A DNA stretch of 32,387 nucleotides from NCBI RefSeq assembly GCF_003112455.1, contig NZ_BDQX01000281.1, positions 26,752 to 59,138 of the forward strand. Reading direction: 5' to 3'. A model generated the notes under the pieces. The model was given only the letters and a program-made list of their open reading frames with translations, searched no databases and was not told the DNA's origin. Positions 16,309 to 24,740 of this stretch are shown piece by piece. This DNA is from Paenibacillus agaridevorans. GTDB lineage: Bacteria > Bacillota > Bacilli > Paenibacillales > Paenibacillaceae. Each line of letters opens with the position of its first letter. Position 1 is the first letter of the stretch. The position numbers and the translations under genes were made by a program.

Positions 16309-16346
16309 AGTCCTGTAAAACACTCCTTGTCCATTCGCAAAGTTTA

Positions 16347-16352
16347 TATAAT
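16347..16352 (+). promoter_or_regulatory. Possible -10 box of the GH95 gene
   Basis: A perfect TATAAT lies about 35 bases before the fucosidase start. No good -35 hexamer is found at 16-18 bases (TTGTCC is only 14 bases away), so the promoter may need an activator or the call may be wrong. Confidence 0.35.
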
Positions 16353-16384
16353 GAGAGAAATCACAAAACGAGGAGATGTTGGAC

Positions 16385-18709
16385 TTGTCGACGACACGTA
16401 ATCGATTATGGTATACAAAGCCTGCCCGCGAATGGATAGAGGCGCTTCCGATCGGATCAGGCAAGCTTGGGGCAATGGTATTCGGCGGCGTTCGCGAGGA
16501 GCACATTCAGCTTAACGAGGATTCGTTATGGTACGGCGGCCCTATGGAGCGGGCTAATCCGGAAGCGGGGAAGGCGCTCGCCGAGATTCGGGGGCTGCTG
16601 TTCGAAGGAAAGCTGGATGAGGCGGAGCGGAAGGCGAGGCTGTCGCTAACGTCAACGCCGAAGCATATCGCGCCTTATCAGACATTGGGAGATCTTAAGC
16701 TCAGCTTCCATTCGCCGATTAGCGAGACAAGCGAGTACGCAAGAGAGCTTGACCTGGATCAAGGAATCGTTACCGTCGGTTACGAGCTTGATGGCCGCGA
16801 TTACCGAAGGGAAGTGCTGGCCAGTCATGTAGATGGCGTTATTGCCATTCGCCTGACAGCCGGGACGCCGGGCGCATTAACGTTCGACGCCAATCTCATC
16901 CGCAGGCCGTTCGAAGGCGAAGCCGGGAGATTGGAGCAGGTGCCAACGGTCTATATGACCGGGCAATGCGGTCCGGACGGCGTCCGGTATTGCATGGCGG
17001 CACGAGTCGTTGTCGAAGGAGGAGGGGCTTGCGTCATTGGCGATTTCCTCTCCGTTAACGGCGCGGATGCGGCGACGCTGTATATTGCGGCTGCTACAAC
17101 GTTTCGCTGCAAGGATCCCGTCGGCACCTGCATCAATGTGCTGGACGCGGCAGCAAGCAAAGGTTATAAGGACATACGCCGCGATCATATCCGGGATTAC
17201 TGCGAGCTGTTCGGGCGGGTATCGCTGGAGCTGGGCGCAGAAGAGGAAGCGGAGCGGCTGCCGACGAACGAGCGGCTTGCAAGATTCCGGGAAGGAGGCG
17301 ACGATCCCGGCTTGCTCGCGCTTTTCTTTCAATACGGCCGCTATTTGCTTATCGCCAGCTCAAGACGGGGCTCGCTGCCCGCCAATCTGCAAGGAATCTG
17401 GAATGACAGTCATACGCCTCCATGGGAAAGCGACTATCATCTAAACATCAATCTTCAGATGAATTATTGGCCGGCCGAGAGCTGCAATCTGGCGGAATGC
17501 CACGAGCCGGTATTCGACTTGCTGGATCGTCTGAGAGAGAGAGGAAGCGTCACGGCCAAGGAGGTCTATGGCGCAAGAGGTTTTACGGCACACCATGCTA
17601 CCGACTTGTGGGCGGAAACGAATGTCATCGGCCTATACATGCCCGCTGTTATTTGGCCGATGGGCGGGGCTTGGCTCGCGCTGCATCTGTGGGAGCATTA
17701 CCGCTATAACATGGACGAGACGTTTTTGCGAGAGCGGGCCTATCCGACGCTTAAGGAAGCGGCGCTGTTCCTGCTGGATTTTCTCGTGGAAGACGACAGC
17801 GGCAGACTCGTGACGGCCCCATCCTTGTCTCCGGAAAATACGTACCGTCTGCCGAACGGTCAGACGGGAAGATTATGCGTCGGTCCGTCGATGGACTCCC
17901 AGATCGCGCACGCGTTGTTTACTGCATGCCTGGAAGCGATCGATGTGCTGAATTTCAGCGGCGACACGCGGGAGTGCGACTTCCGGTCGGAGGTTGCCGA
18001 CGCGATCGTCAGGCTCCCGAAGCCGGCGATTGGCCGCGCCGGCGGCTTGATGGAATGGTCGGAGGACTATGAGGAAGTGGAGCCGGGCCATCGTCATATC
18101 TCGCATCTATTCGCGCTGCACCCGGGCGAACAAATTACGCCGCGCGGCGAACCGGAACTGGCGGCGGCCGCTCGTACAACATTGGAACGCAGACTGGCTA
18201 ATGGCGGAGGACATACGGGCTGGAGTCGTGCCTGGATCGTCGAATTTTGGGCAAGGCTCGGCGATGGAGAGGCTGCGCTCCAGCATCTGTCCGCCTTGCT
18301 CTCGAAGTCGGTGCACCCTAATCTGTTCGGCGATCATCCGCCATTCCAGATCGATGCGAACTTCGGCGGCACGGCCGCCCTGGCAGAGATGCTGCTTCAG
18401 TCGCATCGCGGAGAAATCCTGCTGCTCCCGGCGCTGCCGCAGGCTTGGCCGGATGGGAGAATATCGGGACTGCGGGGGAGAGGCGGTTGTGTCGTCGATT
18501 TGGAATGGAGCGGCGGGGCGCTTGCAAGAGCGGTGCTGCGTTCGGAGAAAGGCGGCAGCTATGTCATCCGTTATGAAGGTGCGGGACTTGCGGCAAGAAC
18601 AGAAGATGGATTTGAACCTGAACTTGCAGTCGCGGCAAGGGCATCCCGCGAACTCAGGCTGACGCTAAGCGCAGGCGAGTCGGTGATTCTGTTGCCGGCG
18701 TACGGGTAG
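16385..18709 (+). CDS. GH95 family alpha-L-fucosidase
   Basis: Inverting glycosidase expected to release alpha-linked L-fucose (some GH95 members prefer L- or D-galactose) from plant or host glycans. About 775 residues, without signal peptide, so cytoplasmic. N-terminal GH95 domain: WIEALPIGSGKLGAMVFGG and QLNEDSLWYGGP; the (alpha/alpha)6 barrel carries HLNINLQMNYWP (Asn354, Asn356), SPENTY (Glu484) and PPFQIDANFGG (Asp657), which I take as the equivalents of the known catalytic Asn/Asn/Glu/Asp set. I prefer TTG at 16385 because AGGAG abuts an ATG at 16376, too close to serve it; either start leaves the domain intact. No fucose pathway gene or transporter is adjacent. Confidence 0.9.
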   Translation: MSTTRNRLWYTKPAREWIEALPIGSGKLGAMVFGGVREEHIQLNEDSLWYGGPMERANPEAGKALAEIRGLLFEGKLDEAERKARLSLTSTPKHIAPYQTLGDLKLSFHSPISETSEYARELDLDQGIVTVGYELDGRDYRREVLASHVDGVIAIRLTAGTPGALTFDANLIRRPFEGEAGRLEQVPTVYMTGQCGPDGVRYCMAARVVVEGGGACVIGDFLSVNGADAATLYIAAATTFRCKDPVGTCINVLDAAASKGYKDIRRDHIRDYCELFGRVSLELGAEEEAERLPTNERLARFREGGDDPGLLALFFQYGRYLLIASSRRGSLPANLQGIWNDSHTPPWESDYHLNINLQMNYWPAESCNLAECHEPVFDLLDRLRERGSVTAKEVYGARGFTAHHATDLWAETNVIGLYMPAVIWPMGGAWLALHLWEHYRYNMDETFLRERAYPTLKEAALFLLDFLVEDDSGRLVTAPSLSPENTYRLPNGQTGRLCVGPSMDSQIAHALFTACLEAIDVLNFSGDTRECDFRSEVADAIVRLPKPAIGRAGGLMEWSEDYEEVEPGHRHISHLFALHPGEQITPRGEPELAAAARTTLERRLANGGGHTGWSRAWIVEFWARLGDGEAALQHLSALLSKSVHPNLFGDHPPFQIDANFGGTAALAEMLLQSHRGEILLLPALPQAWPDGRISGLRGRGGCVVDLEWSGGALARAVLRSEKGGSYVIRYEGAGLAARTEDGFEPELAVAARASRELRLTLSAGESVILLPAYG

Positions 18710-18718
18710 CCGCGACGT

Positions 18719-18770
18719 GTGACATTGGCCGCACTCATGGTATAATGGGGCATAATCGAAGAACGATATG
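18719..18770 (+). promoter_or_regulatory. Promoter and dyad upstream of the metal sensor
   Basis: GTGACA (18719-18724) and TATAAT (18741-18746) are 16 bases apart. An upstream in-frame ATG at 18745 lies inside the -10 box, so it cannot be the start. An imperfect dyad CATAATCG...CGATATG (18751-18770) sits on the expected transcription start and could be the sensor's own operator. Confidence 0.55.
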
Positions 18771-18783
18771 GTGGGATGCCCAA

Positions 18784-19152
18784 ATGGACAATGTAACGGC
18801 AACGGCTGCATGCGACGATACATGCGCCGGCACGGAAGCGGATATTACCGGAGTTAAGGCGAAGCTGGTCGACGATACGTCGGCGTCGGAACTGGCAGAC
18901 TTGTTTAAGGCGCTCGGCGATCCGACGCGCGTAAAAATTATTCATGCGCTGCTGCAATCCGAGCTGTGCGTACACGATCTGACGCAAGTGCTGGAGATGG
19001 GGCAATCCGCCGTCTCGCACCAGCTGCGGCTGCTGCGCAATATGCGCATCGTCAAGCGACGCAAAGTAGGCAAGACGGTGTTTTATTCGCTCGATGACGA
19101 TCATGTCGAGCAGTTGTTCGTCTTGACGCTGCAGCATCTGCGGCACGAATAA
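18784..19152 (+). CDS. ArsR/SmtB-family metal sensor, CzrA-like
   Basis: 122-residue winged-helix repressor. Core motif ALGDPTRVKIIHALL near 43-57, then ELCVHDL (60-66) and the recognition helix QSAVSHQLRLLRNM (74-87). The C-terminal helix carries Asp105, His107, His118 and His121, which reproduces exactly the D-x-H-x10-H-x2-H alpha5 site of SmtB/CzrA, so Zn(II)/Co(II) sensing is likely. The N-terminal CDDTC (10-14) together with Cys62 recalls the additional alpha3N site of SmtB/CadC. The start at 18784 is preferred because the earlier ATG at 18745 lies in the promoter -10 box. No efflux ATPase or CDF gene is next to it, so its targets must lie elsewhere. Confidence 0.88.
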   Translation: MDNVTATAACDDTCAGTEADITGVKAKLVDDTSASELADLFKALGDPTRVKIIHALLQSELCVHDLTQVLEMGQSAVSHQLRLLRNMRIVKRRKVGKTVFYSLDDDHVEQLFVLTLQHLRHE

Positions 19153-19189
19153 CCAGCGGTTTGCCGGCCTCTTACGGCCCCGGTCCTGG

Positions 19190-19239
19190 ACGCATGAAGA
19201 CCATTGCTCGAGTAGGGGCGTGGACTTCATGCGTTTTTT
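19190..19239 (+). terminator. Rho-independent terminator after the metal sensor
   Basis: ACGCATGAAG (19190-19199) is perfectly complementary to CTTCATGCGT (19225-19234), and the right arm runs into TTTTTT. It lies 38 bases after the stop. Confidence 0.8.
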
Positions 19240-19289
19240 CAACTTATATCAATGTTGAAGAATCGAGTGTTTGTGCCAGCTTAATTAAA

Positions 19290-19350
19290 TTGGCAGCTTA
19301 AACTATGTTAATATAGGAGTAGCTGCCAAGGTGAAAGCAAGTGGCTGCTA
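19290..19350 (+). promoter_or_regulatory. Mutually exclusive inverted repeats upstream of hybrid kinase
   Basis: TTGGCAGCT (19290-19298) is perfectly complementary to AGCTGCCAA (19321-19329); that same region, TAGCTGCCA (19320-19328), also pairs at eight of nine positions with TGGCTGCTA (19342-19350). A weak promoter reading is TTGGCA-16 bases-TATAGG, so the first repeat would be an operator across it. If transcription starts upstream, the alternative hairpins could act as an RNA switch. Confidence 0.4.
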
Positions 19351-19380
19351 ACGCGTTATTTCAAATGGAGGGATGAGTGG

Positions 19381-21321
19381 ATGCAGGATATAAAGTTATT
19401 TAATCCCCAGGCTTTATTCGAACATATTTATACAAATGCACCCATTGGGATCGCTTTAATCTCTCTGGATCGAAAATGGATGAATGTTAATCTTGCGGTT
19501 TGCAGAATTTTCGGCTACGAAGAAGAAGAATTTAAGTCCTTTACCATAGATGATATCCGACATCCTGATGATAGCGGCAACAGCAGTGATTTATTAATCG
19601 AATTATTGGATGGCGTCATTCCGTCGTTTGAATTGGAAAATCGTTACTTTAATAAAAATGGCAACATCGTTTGGACCTCCGTACATGTTTCATTAGTCCG
19701 TGATCATGACGGGAAACCTTTGTATTACATTACCCAATTTATCGATGTAACCAAAAACAAGCTGGCGGAACTAAAGCTGCAGGAAAGCATCGAACGATAC
19801 ACGTCGTTAAAAAAATACAATCACGATGCGATTATTTCTTTTGGATTAGACGGCATCATTATGAATGGCAATAATATGGTGCAGCAGATGACCGGATATC
19901 TCATTGAAGAGTTGATCGACAAAAAAATGTCCATATTAATTGGCGAAAAAAAATTATCCAGTTTGCTTCTGGCTTTAAACGATCATGAAGAAATCGAAAA
20001 AGTTGAAAAAGACATCACTTTCATCGATCACAAGGATGGTCGTTCCGTTGAAGTGTTGGTAACGCTCGCTCCAATCATTATCCAGACTCATACCATGGGC
20101 TTTTACCTCATAGCGAAAGACATGACGGAACAAAAGAAGCTGATCATCGAGAAGGAAGCCGCTGAAAAGACGAATAAAGCTAAAAGCGAATTTCTTGCCA
20201 TGATGAGTCATGAAATCCGTACTCCTATGAACGGAGTAATCGGTATGACAGATGTGCTCTTGGAGACGCAGCTGGATGAAGAGCAGCTTGAATATGTACA
20301 CATTATTAAAAAAAGCGGCGATACGCTGCTTGCCATTATCAACGATATTTTGGATTTCTCCAAAATTGAATCCGGCAAGACCGAATTAATCGAAGAACCT
20401 TTGAATGTGAGAACGATTTTATCGGAAACGCTTTATATCGTCATGTCCAAGGCTCTGGAAAAAAACCTGGAGATTACTACATCCGTCTGCCCTAAGGTTC
20501 CTAACCTGGTTTATGGAGATAGTACGAAGTTAAGACAAGTTCTTATTAATTTACTTAGCAATGCCATAAAATTCACGCCTGAAGGATCGATTTCGATCGT
20601 CATTGATGCCGTGTCGCAGGAGCGGGGGACGGTACGCCTTCAATTTGCAATCCGGGATACAGGCATTGGCGTTTCGAAGGAACAGGTCGCTCATTTATTT
20701 GAACCCTTTTATCAAGCGGATCATTTTATGACCAGGAAAACGGTGGGAACGGGTTTAGGATTAGCGATCTGCAAAAAACTTGTTGAGCTCATGGACGGTC
20801 AAATCTGGCATGAAGCTTCCAAAGATCAACCAGGATCAACATTTTTGTTTACAGCCAACTTTCGGGCTCAATTCAATATTTCCGACGCGTCACAAAATGA
20901 TAGGTGGCTCCAACAAGTTTACGTTGTCGATCATGCAGCCGAACCATCCTTGAAAATTCTAATCGCAGAAGACAATGAAGTGAATCAACTTGTGTTAAAA
21001 AAGATGATAGAGAAACTCGGGCACAAAACAACCATCGTACAAAACGGAAAAGAAACGGTGGAAGCTGTTAAACATAATCCTTACGATATCATTTTTATGG
21101 ATATTCAAATGCCCTCGATGGATGGATTGGCGGCCACTAAGATAATCAATGAAATGACACACGGCAAGAAAAGTCCTTATATTGTGGCGGTTACGGCCCA
21201 CGCAATCAAAGGTGACAGCGAAAAATATCTTTCCGAAGGTATGGATGCTTATATCAGCAAGCCGGTCAGCATGAGCGCCATATCGGAAATCATAGAAAGA
21301 ATTAAAAAGATGAAATCGTAG
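19381..21321 (+). CDS. Cytoplasmic PAS-PAS hybrid sensor histidine kinase
   Basis: 646 residues without membrane segment. Two PAS domains (about 12-125 with PAC-like end YYITQFIDVTKN, and 130-250), then HisKA with phospho-accepting His277 in MMSHEIRTPMNG, the HATPase domain (N box LINLLSNAIKFT, DTGIGVS, GTGLGLAI) and a C-terminal receiver with Asp574 in FMDIQMPSMDG. Phosphate would pass from His to the attached receiver; the onward HPt and response regulator are not encoded nearby. GGAGGG precedes the ATG by about eight bases. The base composition is clearly more AT-rich than most of the window, as is the convergent neighbour 23 bases away. Signal unknown; soluble PAS kinases often sense redox, light or small ligands. 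Confidence 0.92.
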   Translation: MQDIKLFNPQALFEHIYTNAPIGIALISLDRKWMNVNLAVCRIFGYEEEEFKSFTIDDIRHPDDSGNSSDLLIELLDGVIPSFELENRYFNKNGNIVWTSVHVSLVRDHDGKPLYYITQFIDVTKNKLAELKLQESIERYTSLKKYNHDAIISFGLDGIIMNGNNMVQQMTGYLIEELIDKKMSILIGEKKLSSLLLALNDHEEIEKVEKDITFIDHKDGRSVEVLVTLAPIIIQTHTMGFYLIAKDMTEQKKLIIEKEAAEKTNKAKSEFLAMMSHEIRTPMNGVIGMTDVLLETQLDEEQLEYVHIIKKSGDTLLAIINDILDFSKIESGKTELIEEPLNVRTILSETLYIVMSKALEKNLEITTSVCPKVPNLVYGDSTKLRQVLINLLSNAIKFTPEGSISIVIDAVSQERGTVRLQFAIRDTGIGVSKEQVAHLFEPFYQADHFMTRKTVGTGLGLAICKKLVELMDGQIWHEASKDQPGSTFLFTANFRAQFNISDASQNDRWLQQVYVVDHAAEPSLKILIAEDNEVNQLVLKKMIEKLGHKTTIVQNGKETVEAVKHNPYDIIFMDIQMPSMDGLAATKIINEMTHGKKSPYIVAVTAHAIKGDSEKYLSEGMDAYISKPVSMSAISEIIERIKKMKS

Positions 21322-21344
21322 TGATGATTGAATCCAGTCCATTG

Positions 21345-22295
21345 TCAAAGGGCAAATTTCCAAATCAACCAGCATACAAGGGCTGAGGCCCAGGAAATGA
21401 AACCAAATACCATGACGATTTTATTTTCGCTCCAGCCGTACTTTAAACTGAAATGGAAATGAATCGGGGTCATTCTAAATAGTCGTAATTTCGTTCGCTT
21501 AAAGTACCAGACTTGCAGGATAACGGATATTTGTTCCGCTAAATAGACGGAAAATAGAATGGGGATTAATAGTTCCACCTTCTCGATTACGGCTAAGATG
21601 GAAAGCGAACCCCCGATAGCGAGAGAGCCGGTATCACCCATAAACGCTCTAGCAGGGTATATATTGTAGAAAAACAAGCCGAGCAGACAACCAATCATGA
21701 TGATTGCAAATAGTTTGACCTCAGGCTTGTCTGAAATTAGGAAAAAGAAAAAATAAGTGGGTATCGCGACATTGATCAATAACCCGTCCAAACCATCTGT
21801 AAAATTAATGGCGTTAGCGGACCCAACCACGAAAAGCAGCATGATCAATATGTATATGTAAACGGGCAAATGCAGCTGAAACCCGCCGATTAACGATATA
21901 TGGCTCTTTAGCGAAAAGGAATGGAACAAAACGATCAGCAGTGTAGCTGTAAATGCGAATTGAAGCACAAGTTTCGTTCGTCCCGAAATGCCGGATGGAT
22001 CTTGCCAAACGGCCTTTTTTAGATCGTCCATAAAGACTATGGAACTGAATAACAGAAACGTAACGCACAAAAAGATCATTAATGGCTCAGGATAAAATTG
22101 AAGAGCTGCTGCGATACCGATAAAAAGAATGAGGCCAGCCATCAATGGCGTTCCTTTTTTGGCATGATGATCAGGGGGTAATTCAGACCGAATGGGTTGC
22201 GTTAGATTTAAGACGCGCAGCCCTCTAATAAGTATTGGCGTAATGAGTACCACAAGCAAAAAGGAAAGAGCGGAAATGCCCAGCATCTCGAACAT
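21345..22295 (-). CDS. Orphan MraY-like phospho-sugar transferase
   Basis: Polytopic membrane enzyme of the MraY/WecA/TagO superfamily, which couples a UDP-activated phospho-sugar to undecaprenyl phosphate. 316 residues with about ten hydrophobic segments. Motifs match MraY rather than WecA: HHAKKGTPLMAG (His45-His46), FMDDLKK, NFTDGLDG, FMGDTGSLAIGG and PIHFHFSLKYGWSE. In canonical MraY the last is PIHHHFE; here the middle His is Phe (His279-Phe280-His281). It is away from any mur/fts gene, AT-rich, and convergent with the hybrid kinase. GGGGGG about nine bases before ATG. It could be an alternate lipid I synthase, a resistance form for MraY inhibitors, or a transferase for another polymer. 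Confidence 0.82.
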   Translation of the reverse strand: MFEMLGISALSFLLVVLITPILIRGLRVLNLTQPIRSELPPDHHAKKGTPLMAGLILFIGIAAALQFYPEPLMIFLCVTFLLFSSIVFMDDLKKAVWQDPSGISGRTKLVLQFAFTATLLIVLFHSFSLKSHISLIGGFQLHLPVYIYILIMLLFVVGSANAINFTDGLDGLLINVAIPTYFFFFLISDKPEVKLFAIIMIGCLLGLFFYNIYPARAFMGDTGSLAIGGSLSILAVIEKVELLIPILFSVYLAEQISVILQVWYFKRTKLRLFRMTPIHFHFSLKYGWSENKIVMVFGFISWASALVCWLIWKFAL

Positions 22296-22427
22296 CTAAA
22301 TAGACCCCCCATGACCCCTATTTGAAACGGCAAAAGTGATTCCTTTTCACCGACTATACATAAGGTTTCGGTCTTAATAAAGCGAAGGTTTGCTTTTGTC
22401 TTTTTCCTATATTTCAAGTGCAGCAAA

Positions 22428-22473
22428 AAAAGGGCAATCCCTAAAGTCATCCAAGACTTGGGACTGCCCTTTT
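22428..22473 (-). terminator. Rho-independent terminator of the ABC exporter genes
   Basis: On the minus strand AAAAGGGCAGTCCC (22473-22460) folds with GGGATTGCCCTTTT (22441-22428) with one mismatch and an inner AAGTC/GACTT pair, and is followed by further Ts. It sits just after the permease stop at 22477. Confidence 0.8.
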
Positions 22474-22476
22474 CGT

Positions 22477-23598
22477 TTACCTGGTTGCCGCGATCGATTG
22501 CGATTTGTACAGCCGCGCGGCGATCAGGAAGCAGACAATGCCCCAAGCCGCCATAATCGCCATGCCTATCCAGAAGCTGGACGAGGCGATGCCTTCCGCA
22601 TAAATCAGGCCGTCCCGCATGCCTTCGACGAAGTAAGACAGCGGCAGCACCTTCGGCACAACCTGCAGCCATTCCGGCAAGTTGGCGACCGGGAAGAAGA
22701 TGCCGCTCAGGAACATCATCAGCATGCTGGTAATGTTGGCCATGCCCATGTACGCTTCCATCGTTTTGCTGAAGGAGGAGAACAAGTAGCCCATTGCGTT
22801 GAAGACGAGAGCGCCGGCGAAAAACGCCACGGACAGGCTCAGCAAGTTAATATGCAGCGTGGCGCCGAAGCCGTAGACGCCGACAAGCGCGAGAATCGTA
22901 ATTTGTATGATGCCGAGCATAAGACGAACCAGCATGCTGGATAGTCCGAACAACCCCATGCGAGCGGGAGTCATGCGAAGCCGCTTGAGCAGTCCTCGCT
23001 TGCGCATATCGACGAGATCGCCCATGCCGAACAAGCCGCCTTGCGCAATGGACAACCCGATCATGCCGGTCAGCAGGAAGTCGGAGTAGCTCGTATCTTC
23101 GGATGCGGTCGTGATGGATTCCAGCTCCAGCGTATAAGTCGGAGGGACGCCCGCAATTGCTAAATTAGCTTGCTGGACGAAGTTGCTCATGATGCTCGAG
23201 ATGGCTTGCGTGGTGGCGCCGCCTTCGTTCTCGCGGTTGACGATGAGTCCAACCTCGGAGGTCCCTTCCACCTCCGGCAAGACGATCAACGCGTCGATTT
23301 CCTTCTCCTCGACCAGCGTCTGGCCCGCTTCCAGCGTTACAGGCTCCCCTTCCGTTAGCTCGAAAATCGGAATAGACTTGATCTGCTCCAGAAGCATGCC
23401 GGAGGAAACGTTCGGCGACGCGTCGACGACGGCGATCTTCGCCTTGAACTCCGAGCTGCCGCCCCCTCCGCCGAAAATAATCATAAACAACACCATTAAA
23501 ATAACGGGAAAAAATACGCTCCAGAACCACACCTGCTTCTCGCGGAACATCATCTTGAGATGCGCTCCGAACATTGCACCGAATTGCTTGGCCGCCAT
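22477..23598 (-). CDS. ABC-2 type exporter permease
   Basis: 373 residues from ATG at 23598, which has GGAGGG nine bases upstream. One membrane helix near residues 25-45 (WFWSVFFPVILMVLFMIIF), a Gly-rich turn, a ~125-residue extracellular domain (KIAVVDASPNVSSG to near 170), then five helices in the C-terminal half, including the conserved FLSGIFFPVANLPEWLQ and PLSYFVEGMRDG. This is the ABC2_membrane_3 topology found in antibiotic, lipid and Na+ exporters. The ATPase gene ends two bases before this start, so the two form one operon and one transporter. Substrate not determinable. The terminator lies directly downstream. Confidence 0.9.
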   Translation of the reverse strand: MAAKQFGAMFGAHLKMMFREKQVWFWSVFFPVILMVLFMIIFGGGGGSSEFKAKIAVVDASPNVSSGMLLEQIKSIPIFELTEGEPVTLEAGQTLVEEKEIDALIVLPEVEGTSEVGLIVNRENEGGATTQAISSIMSNFVQQANLAIAGVPPTYTLELESITTASEDTSYSDFLLTGMIGLSIAQGGLFGMGDLVDMRKRGLLKRLRMTPARMGLFGLSSMLVRLMLGIIQITILALVGVYGFGATLHINLLSLSVAFFAGALVFNAMGYLFSSFSKTMEAYMGMANITSMLMMFLSGIFFPVANLPEWLQVVPKVLPLSYFVEGMRDGLIYAEGIASSSFWIGMAIMAAWGIVCFLIAARLYKSQSIAATR

Positions 23599-23600
23599 GC

Positions 23601-24530
23601 TTAGTCCCTCCATTCCTTGCCCGTGAAGGCGATGAATACATCTTCGAGGCTCAGCTCTCGGATCGAAATCTGTTCGACGCGATAACCACGGTCCTTCGTA
23701 TAGCCGAACAGCTCATACAGCGTATCCTCCGGCTGCGTCGTCCATATCTGAAGCGCGGCTCCTTCCCGCACCGTACGAACTACGGCAGGGTGCCGCTGAG
23801 CGATCGCTTCCGTCTCGATGGCGGCTTGTTCGCCGTCCAGGAAGGACAGACGCACTTCGCGTTCCTTCGTCAGTCGGTCGATCAGGGCGCTCGGCGTGTC
23901 GAGCGTCACCACCTTGCCTTGATCCACGATGCACACCCGGTCGCTGAGCTTCTCCGCTTCCTCCATGTAGTGCGTCGTCAAAATCGTTGTTTTGCCTAAT
24001 TGCTTCAGTCTCAGAATAATATCCCAAATATTGCGTCTGGCCTGCGGGTCGAGCCCCGTTGTCGGTTCGTCCAGGAAAATAATGTCGGGATCATTGACCA
24101 TCGCGAGACCGATCGCCAGCCGCTGCTTTTGTCCGCCGGAAAGCTTCTTTACATGTCTGTTTTTATGTTCCGTCAGGTTGATCATCTCCAAAATGTCCGC
24201 AACCGGCCGGGATTTGTCGTAAAAGGTGGCGAACAGCTTCAGATTTTCCTCCACGGTGAGCAGATCGAACAGAGCGCTGGACTGCGGCTGCACGCCTATG
24301 TCATTTTTGATCGCTTCTTCGTTGCGCGACCACTTCTTCGCGCCGAACGCGATGTCGCCTTCATCCGGAGGGAGTAGACCTTCGATCATCTCCAAAGTTG
24401 TCGTTTTTCCGGCGCCGTTAGGGCCGATGATCGTAAATATTTCGCCGGCTTCCACTGTAAAGCTGATGTCTTCGACGGCATGTACGGCGCCGAACGACTT
24501 CTTTAAATGCGAAACTTCCAATACGGGCAT
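23601..24530 (-). CDS. ABC exporter ATP-binding protein
   Basis: 309 residues. Walker [10 protein letters not shown] near residue 36-44, Q-loop QPQSSAL, signature [12 protein letters not shown] near 133, Walker [14 protein letters not shown] near 155-167 and switch His in [11 protein letters not shown]. The C-terminal ~90 residues resemble the DUF4162 extension of drug-exporter ATPases and end with the usual [23 protein letters not shown] precedes the ATG. It powers the permease encoded directly downstream. A 7-1-7 palindrome lies 28 bases upstream and may control the pair. Confidence 0.94.
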   Translation of the reverse strand: MPVLEVSHLKKSFGAVHAVEDISFTVEAGEIFTIIGPNGAGKTTTLEMIEGLLPPDEGDIAFGAKKWSRNEEAIKNDIGVQPQSSALFDLLTVEENLKLFATFYDKSRPVADILEMINLTEHKNRHVKKLSGGQKQRLAIGLAMVNDPDIIFLDEPTTGLDPQARRNIWDIILRLKQLGKTTILTTHYMEEAEKLSDRVCIVDQGKVVTLDTPSALIDRLTKEREVRLSFLDGEQAAIETEAIAQRHPAVVRTVREGAALQIWTTQPEDTLYELFGYTKDRGYRVEQISIRELSLEDVFIAFTGKEWRD

Positions 24531-24557
24531 CGCAATATCACTCCTTCAGGTATTGTG

Positions 24558-24572
24558 TCAGGCGTCGCCTGA
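24558..24572. promoter_or_regulatory. Perfect palindrome upstream of ABC exporter
   Basis: TCAGGCGTCGCCTGA is a perfect inverted repeat with seven-base arms around one base, 28 bases before the ATPase start. A dimeric repressor site (TetR, MarR or GntR style) is possible; no regulator gene is adjacent. It could equally be an mRNA hairpin. Confidence 0.45.
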
Positions 24573-24695
24573 ACCCACATCTATTCTGATTGTATAAGGA
24601 ACGGGGAGGCTGCTAAACCGTCCAAGGAACCTTTTCTCCTCCGTCTGGAGACCGATAAGAAGGGAAAAGGGAAGAGACAGCGAATGAGTATTCTA

Positions 24696-24710
24696 TTAGA
24701 AAAATTCTAA
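24696..24710. promoter_or_regulatory. Palindrome upstream of the Gfo/Idh gene
   Basis: TTAGAA and TTCTAA flank three As in the AT-rich stretch 31 bases before the oxidoreductase start. A TGTAAT -10-like hexamer follows at 24715-24720. Possible operator over a promoter; AT-rich palindromes arise by chance, so confidence is low. Confidence 0.35.
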
Positions 24711-24740
24711 CGTTGTAATCGAGAGGGGCAGTGTGCGGCA

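Noticed and set aside
18745..18783. Upstream in-frame ATG as start of the ArsR-type gene
   Set aside because: The ATG is part of the TATAAT box of the likely promoter, so it would not be transcribed.
19381..22295. Kinase plus MraY-like gene as a phage-defence system
   Set aside because: No nuclease, toxin, NTPase of a known defence type or mobile element is present; motifs point to signalling and lipid-linked sugar chemistry.
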